From Hymenobacter sp. PAMC 26628 (GTDB lineage: Bacteria > Bacteroidota > Bacteroidia > Cytophagales > Hymenobacteraceae), in the NCBI RefSeq assembly GCF_001562275.1, contig NZ_CP014304.1, positions 3,968,001 through 4,032,000 on the forward strand: a DNA stretch of 64,000 nucleotides. Reading direction: 5' to 3'. Both the position numbers and the translations under genes were made by a program. Positions 60,485 through 64,000 of the stretch are shown piece after piece. Numbering within the stretch: the first letter of the stretch is position 1; each line of letters begins with the position of its first letter. A model generated the notes under the pieces. That model ran no database searches, had not been told where the DNA came from, and saw only the letters and a list, made by a program, of their open reading frames with translations.

Positions 60485-60566
60485 GGTGCGCCCAATGTAC
60501 GGCCCGGCCGGCCGGCGGGGTGCCCGGTCCGGGGCCAAATTTTAGCAAAACCCGTTCGACCCCCGC

Positions 60567-61112
60567 TTAGTTGACCGCGACGGATTTGGTCTTTACCACG
60601 ATACCGGCTTCCGTAAACTCGCTGTACCGCTCGATGACGTAGCCCGGGTGGGCGGGGTCTTTTTCGATGGGCTTCACCCCGCTTTCCATCTCGTTGCAAT
60701 GCACGGCAAAGGGCGGCACCGCGTAGGCCCAGCGGCCGTGCGCATAGCTGAACACCAAGTAGCTGCGCCAGCAGCTGGTGAACCAGTCCGGCAGCACCCC
60801 GAGGTCGTCCTTGCCGTCGTTGTTCAGGTCGCCCAGGTTGGTGAGGGCACCCCCGATGTATTTGCCTATCGCCAGGGGCTTGATGGCCGGGTTGGAAAAC
60901 TGCACCGAGCACCGGCACTCGCCCACGCAGTCCATGCCCCCGGGCGTTAAGGGCGGCGGCACGGCCCAGGCAAGCTCTGGGGCCCCGTCGCCGTCAAAGT
61001 CGCCCTTCACGGCACCGGCCGGCACGGGCATGGGCACGCCCCCAGCCGGGCGCGGATCCGCGGGCACGGCCCCGCTCAGCCCCAACAAAACAAGTGTAAC
61101 CCCGAAGCGCAT
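60567..61112 (-). CDS. Small exported protein with FG-GAP/VCBS-like calcium motifs
   Basis: 181 residues with a signal peptide (FGVTLVLLGLSGAVPA). Two Dx[D/N]xDG-type loops are seen: VKGDFDGDGAPELAW and NLGDLNNDGKDDLGVLP, the hallmark of FG-GAP repeats, which bind calcium. A CVGECRC cluster with further Cys suggests disulfides. It is likely surface or periplasmic; partner unknown. Confidence 0.7.
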   Translation of the reverse strand: MRFGVTLVLLGLSGAVPADPRPAGGVPMPVPAGAVKGDFDGDGAPELAWAVPPPLTPGGMDCVGECRCSVQFSNPAIKPLAIGKYIGGALTNLGDLNNDGKDDLGVLPDWFTSCWRSYLVFSYAHGRWAYAVPPFAVHCNEMESGVKPIEKDPAHPGYVIERYSEFTEAGIVVKTKSVAVN

Positions 61113-61150
61113 GGCCTTGCAATAAAAGACGTTAAGACCTTTTACGTCGG

Positions 61151-61176
61151 GGCCCGGCCGGGGTTGGCCGGGCCCT
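61151..61176 (-). terminator. GC-rich hairpin after the bestrophin gene
   Basis: GGGCCCGGCC-GGGGTT-GGCCGGGCCC, perfect 10-bp arms, 14 bp after the bestrophin stop on the minus strand. The minus strand continues CGACGTAAAAGG, without a U-tract, so it is a weak terminator at best. Confidence 0.55.
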
Positions 61177-61190
61177 ATTCGAACAGGATC

Positions 61191-62147
61191 TTAATACAGC
61201 ATGTCGTCCACGGGCTCCACTTTGGGCGGCAGATTGGTTTCAGCGAGCAGCTCGCGCAGGTCGATTTCGATGCTGCGGCAGATGCTGGTCATGGGCACGT
61301 CGTTCATGGTATTGTCGAACGGGTTTTCGCTGATGTGGCCCACCAGCTCGATGGTGTTGAACACCCACGACACGAGCACCGAAAACGGCACCATCAGCCA
61401 CACGTGGTACTGGCCCAGGGGCAGGCGGCTGTCGAATTCTTCCACCAGGCCCAGCGGCAGCAGCAGCGCAAACAGCCACACAAACACGAAGCTGAAGTAG
61501 GCGTACTGCCGCGGAAACGGCGTGTTCTTGATCCGCTCGCAGCCGCCCTGGAAGTTGAACAAATCCTGCACCGTCTGCATCATGGCCACCTGGCGGAACT
61601 CGCTGAGCAGGCCCGTGCGGTGGAGGTCGAGCAGCTCCTTGCTCTGGTGGCGCAGCAGGTGGGTGGGCGGGTTGGCGGCGAAGCGGGCGGCCGAATCGTC
61701 GGGGTCGAGCAGGAAAGGGGCCACTTCGGCGTCCCAGCGCTCGGCGGTTTGGCGGCGCAGGTGCAGGCGCAGGGCGTTGCACCAGGCAATTTGGCGGTAC
61801 ACCAGGCGGCGGTGCAGCTCTTGCACCGGGGCCCCGTTGGGGTAGCCGTCCGAAAATTGTACGAAGTCGAACACCCGCAGCGTCCACACCCGCGAGGTGT
61901 TCACGATGCTGCCCCACAGTTGCCGGCCCTCCCAGAAACGGTCGTAGGAGCCGTTGTTTTTGAAGCCAATGTAGAACGCCACCGCCGTACCCAGCGTGGC
62001 CACCGGCTGCCACGGGATGTCAAGCGCGTGCACATTTAGGGGCCCGTACAAGAAGCAAATCAGCACATTATAGGAAAAAAAGAACAGCAAGCTGTTGCGC
62101 GACAAGCGCCAGATGAGGATGGGGCGAAGATTGGTACGGATGTACAT
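61191..62147 (-). CDS. Bestrophin-family anion channel
   Basis: 318 residues from ATG 62147. YIRTNLRPILIWRLSRNSLLFFF, ATLGTAVAFYIGFKNNGSYDRFWEGRQLWGSIVNTSRVW and the late NTIELVGHISENPFDNTMNDVPMTSICRSIEIDLRELL are bestrophin hallmarks, with four membrane helices. Bacterial bestrophins form pentameric cation- or anion-selective channels. The frame is open 60 codons further upstream into low-quality sequence and is not used. Confidence 0.9.
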   Translation of the reverse strand: MYIRTNLRPILIWRLSRNSLLFFFSYNVLICFLYGPLNVHALDIPWQPVATLGTAVAFYIGFKNNGSYDRFWEGRQLWGSIVNTSRVWTLRVFDFVQFSDGYPNGAPVQELHRRLVYRQIAWCNALRLHLRRQTAERWDAEVAPFLLDPDDSAARFAANPPTHLLRHQSKELLDLHRTGLLSEFRQVAMMQTVQDLFNFQGGCERIKNTPFPRQYAYFSFVFVWLFALLLPLGLVEEFDSRLPLGQYHVWLMVPFSVLVSWVFNTIELVGHISENPFDNTMNDVPMTSICRSIEIDLRELLAETNLPPKVEPVDDMLY

Positions 62148-62351
62148 GAATGAATTAAAAAAGGAGAACCCAACATACGCCGCCGCCGGTCCCCGCGGCC
62201 AAACCCCGCCCGGAGTTGGGGGCCCCAGCAGCGGCCAGCGTTGGTATTTTCTGAAGACCGCCGGTGCTAACAGTCCCAGCGGAACGGCCAAAATTAGCGT
62301 ATTTTGGGGGTGATGCGCCAGCCGCACGCCTTTTTAGTTCATCATTTCTTC

Positions 62352-63176
62352 ATGAATGCATCCCTGATTCCCGCCTTGGCCGTGGCCCTGTGCCTGGCCG
62401 CTGGCCCCGCCGCCCACGCCCAAAAGCGGGCCCCCGCCCCCAAGCCCGACCGCACCCAGGTGTACGACTCGGTGGCCCAGCCGGCCGTGCCGCTGGGCGG
62501 CACCGCGCACTACGCCCAGTTCCTGGCCGACCACCAGCGCTACCCCGCCACGGCCATGCAGCAGGGCCAGCAGGGCACCGTGCCGGTAAGTTTCGTGGTG
62601 GAAAAAACCGGCGTGGTAAGCAACGTGGCGGTGACCAAGCCCGTGGCCCCGCTGCTCGACGCCGAGGCCGTGCGCCTCATCAAGAGCGGGCCCCGCTGGA
62701 CGCCTGCCAAAAACCGCAACCAGGTGGTGCGCCAGCGCGTGACGGTGCCGGTGAGCTTCGTGCTCTCGCCCCCGGCCGCCCCCGTGCAGCTGCCGGCTAA
62801 AGGTGGGGCCCCCGCCCCGCCGCCCAACGCCGCCGACATCGCCGCTTCGGCCCACCCCGACCAGCCGGCCGTAGTGGCCCCCGATAAGCCCGCTACCCCA
62901 GTGGGCGGCACGGACGCATTTTTTGCCTGGATCGAGAAAAACCAGCAGTACCCCAGGCTGGCCCGCCAGCGCAAAATCCAGGGCAAGGTGCCGGTTGAGT
63001 TCATCGTGCAGGCCGACGGCAGCCTGACGGATGCGCGCGTCCTCAAAAAGATGGGCTCGGGCCTGGACGAAGAGGCCCTGCGCCTGATTCGGACGGCCCC
63101 AAGGTGGGAGCCGGCCACGTACCAAGGCAAGCCCTTAAAGCAAAAGATGGTGCTGCCCGTCTTGTTCCAATTGTAG
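62352..63176 (+). CDS. TonB-family energy-transducer-like protein with two C-terminal domains
   Basis: 274 residues from ATG 62352. An N-terminal hydrophobic segment (IPALAVALCLAAGPAAHAQ) looks like a cleavable signal, not the uncleaved anchor of TonB. Two TonB C-terminal domains follow: about 50-135 (YPATAMQQGQQGTVPVSFVVEKTG … AVRLIKSGPRWTPA) and 190-274 (YPRLARQRKIQGKVPVEFIVQADGS … ALRLIRTAPRWEPATYQGKPL). Duplicated and exported TonB domains are common in Bacteroidota; they may act as periplasmic adaptors. Confidence 0.85.
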   Translation: MNASLIPALAVALCLAAGPAAHAQKRAPAPKPDRTQVYDSVAQPAVPLGGTAHYAQFLADHQRYPATAMQQGQQGTVPVSFVVEKTGVVSNVAVTKPVAPLLDAEAVRLIKSGPRWTPAKNRNQVVRQRVTVPVSFVLSPPAAPVQLPAKGGAPAPPPNAADIAASAHPDQPAVVAPDKPATPVGGTDAFFAWIEKNQQYPRLARQRKIQGKVPVEFIVQADGSLTDARVLKKMGSGLDEEALRLIRTAPRWEPATYQGKPLKQKMVLPVLFQL

Positions 63177-63196
63177 GGCCGGGCCCCCGGGGCCGC

Positions 63197-63226
63197 CCGG
63201 CCCGCGGGCGGCGGGCCGGACTTTTT
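63197..63226 (+). terminator. Intrinsic terminator of the TonB-like gene
   Basis: CCGGCCCGC-GGGCG-GCGGGCCGG followed by ACTTTTT, 20 bp after the stop. Confidence 0.85.
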
Positions 63227-63273
63227 AGCCGCCGCCGCTGTTGTGGTTGTTCTGCGCTTCTTCTCCTTCGTTT

Positions 63274-64000
63274 ATGTACCTCTCCAGCACCGACGACCTG
63301 CTCTCCGATGTTTCCGTGCTCACGGACGCGCCCCCCGTGTGGCCGTACCAGGCCCGCTACCGCCGCCTGGCCCAGGCCCTGGCCGAGGAGCTGTTCGGGG
63401 CCCTCGACGAAGAGCTGCGCCCCGTGGTGCTGCTGCTGGCCCTGCCCGCCGAGCACACGCTGTCGGCCCGCTGCCTGGAGCCCCACGAGCGCGCCCTGCC
63501 CGCCGACCACTTCGCCGGCACCGTGGCGCGGGGCCGCTACCTGCAAGATTCCGTGCCCCAGGGCGGCTACCTCGACCGCGACGACCTGACGCCCGCCATC
63601 CTGCGGCGGCGGCAGCAGGGCCGGGGCCTGCGCGCGGCCGTGCAGGAGGTGCTCGACGCGCTGGACGCAGATACGTCGCACGTGCACTTCGCGGGCTGGC
63701 CGGTGCTCATCAACGAGCATTTTATCGTGACGGTGCTGCGGCTCCAGCGCAAGGCCCTGCGGGCCCACCCCAGCCTGCTGCCCGACCGCTTCTACACCGA
63801 CGGCCGGCCGCTGGCCTCGTCGCTGGTGATGGCCGCGCTGTACCGCTTCAACGAGGAGGGCGTGAAAAACCTGAGCGAGCCCGAGCCTGGCGCGGGCGTG
63901 GTGGGCCGCCCCCGCGAAACCGAAGAATTGCTGCGCGCCGCCGGCCGCTCCTTCCTCGACACGCCGGCTCAGGCCCTGGGCCTCGACCCGGCCGTGGCCC
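63274..64000 (+). CDS. Unrecognised gene, 5' part, running off the right edge
   Basis: The ATG at 63274 opens a frame of at least 242 codons to the window end: MYLSSTDDLLSDVSVLTDAPPVWPY…, with HTLSARCLEPHERALPADHFAG, LRRRQQGRGLRAAVQEVLDALDADTS and GWPVLINEHFIVTVLRLQ. No signal peptide, no membrane helix and no motif I can name. Composition matches the host. It follows the terminator of the TonB-like gene, so it starts a new transcript. Confidence 0.75.
   Translation, partial: MYLSSTDDLLSDVSVLTDAPPVWPYQARYRRLAQALAEELFGALDEELRPVVLLLALPAEHTLSARCLEPHERALPADHFAGTVARGRYLQDSVPQGGYLDRDDLTPAILRRRQQGRGLRAAVQEVLDALDADTSHVHFAGWPVLINEHFIVTVLRLQRKALRAHPSLLPDRFYTDGRPLASSLVMAALYRFNEEGVKNLSEPEPGAGVVGRPRETEELLRAAGRSFLDTPAQALGLDPAVA

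Overview
The window looks like chromosome of an aerobic, high-GC member of the Bacteroidota, most likely Hymenobacter or a close relative (Cytophagales). The evidence is: TonB-dependent receptors with CarboxypepD_reg-like N-terminal domains, Bacteroidota-type promoter boxes (TAnnTTTG, with a full TTG-N20-TACCTTTG in front of rplM), almost no Shine-Dalgarno sequences, the order rplM-rpsI-rpsB-tsf, and dense palindromic intergenic repeats. Most genes are housekeeping, envelope or transport genes. There is no phage, integrase, transposase, CRISPR array, rRNA or tRNA that I can support, and no gene-free stretch longer than 300 bases.

Layout. 1-5.1 kb (minus strand): start of ruvB, a stand-alone HIRAN protein, a secreted unknown, glutaryl-CoA dehydrogenase and modABC. 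5.1-7.8 kb: a TonB-dependent receptor behind a clear TPP riboswitch, so probably thiamine uptake. 8-12.7 kb: an Omp85-like barrel, aldose epimerase, NadR-like kinase, rhodanese and DUF2071. 12.8-17.8 kb: a glycosyltransferase, an HrpB helicase carrying three in-frame repeat-like insertions, and an FRG-domain protein. 18-23.2 kb: TonB receptor, beta-helix lipoprotein and beta-propeller protein, preceded by 11-bp-spaced direct repeats. 23.3-26.7 kb: a short-chain dehydrogenase, a frameshifted outer-membrane barrel and guaB.

26.8-29.1 kb is a partner-switching unit (GAF-SpoIIE phosphatase, STAS antagonist, RsbW-like kinase). It is followed by two parvulin-type foldases, a MoxR ATPase, a zinc alcohol dehydrogenase, a GNAT, an outer-membrane barrel and recA (29-39.5 kb). 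39.6-44.7 kb: DUF3108, a PhoB/PhoR-like two-component pair, an RluA-type pseudouridine synthase and a polytopic membrane protein. 44.8-47.5 kb: ribosomal proteins L13, S9, S2 and EF-Ts. 47.6-51.5 kb: mostly envelope unknowns, including a three-gene minus-strand set without recognisable families. 51.6-56.4 kb: a small basic protein, a SWIM zinc-finger protein, a fluoride riboswitch with a CLC-F-like antiporter, and a duplicated DUF1259 protein. 56.4-64 kb: AmpG-like MFS, VOC, FUSC, FG-GAP-like, bestrophin and TonB proteins, and an unrecognised partial gene.

The main points of interest are the two riboswitch-transporter pairs, several families of palindromic intergenic repeats (one copy has perfect 44-bp arms, others sit inside operons or right against start codons), colonisation of the hrpB reading frame by such repeats, a one-base frameshift in an outer-membrane barrel gene, and an exceptional strong Shine-Dalgarno in front of rpsB. 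I did not find a convincing new multi-gene system; the repeat biology is the best lead.
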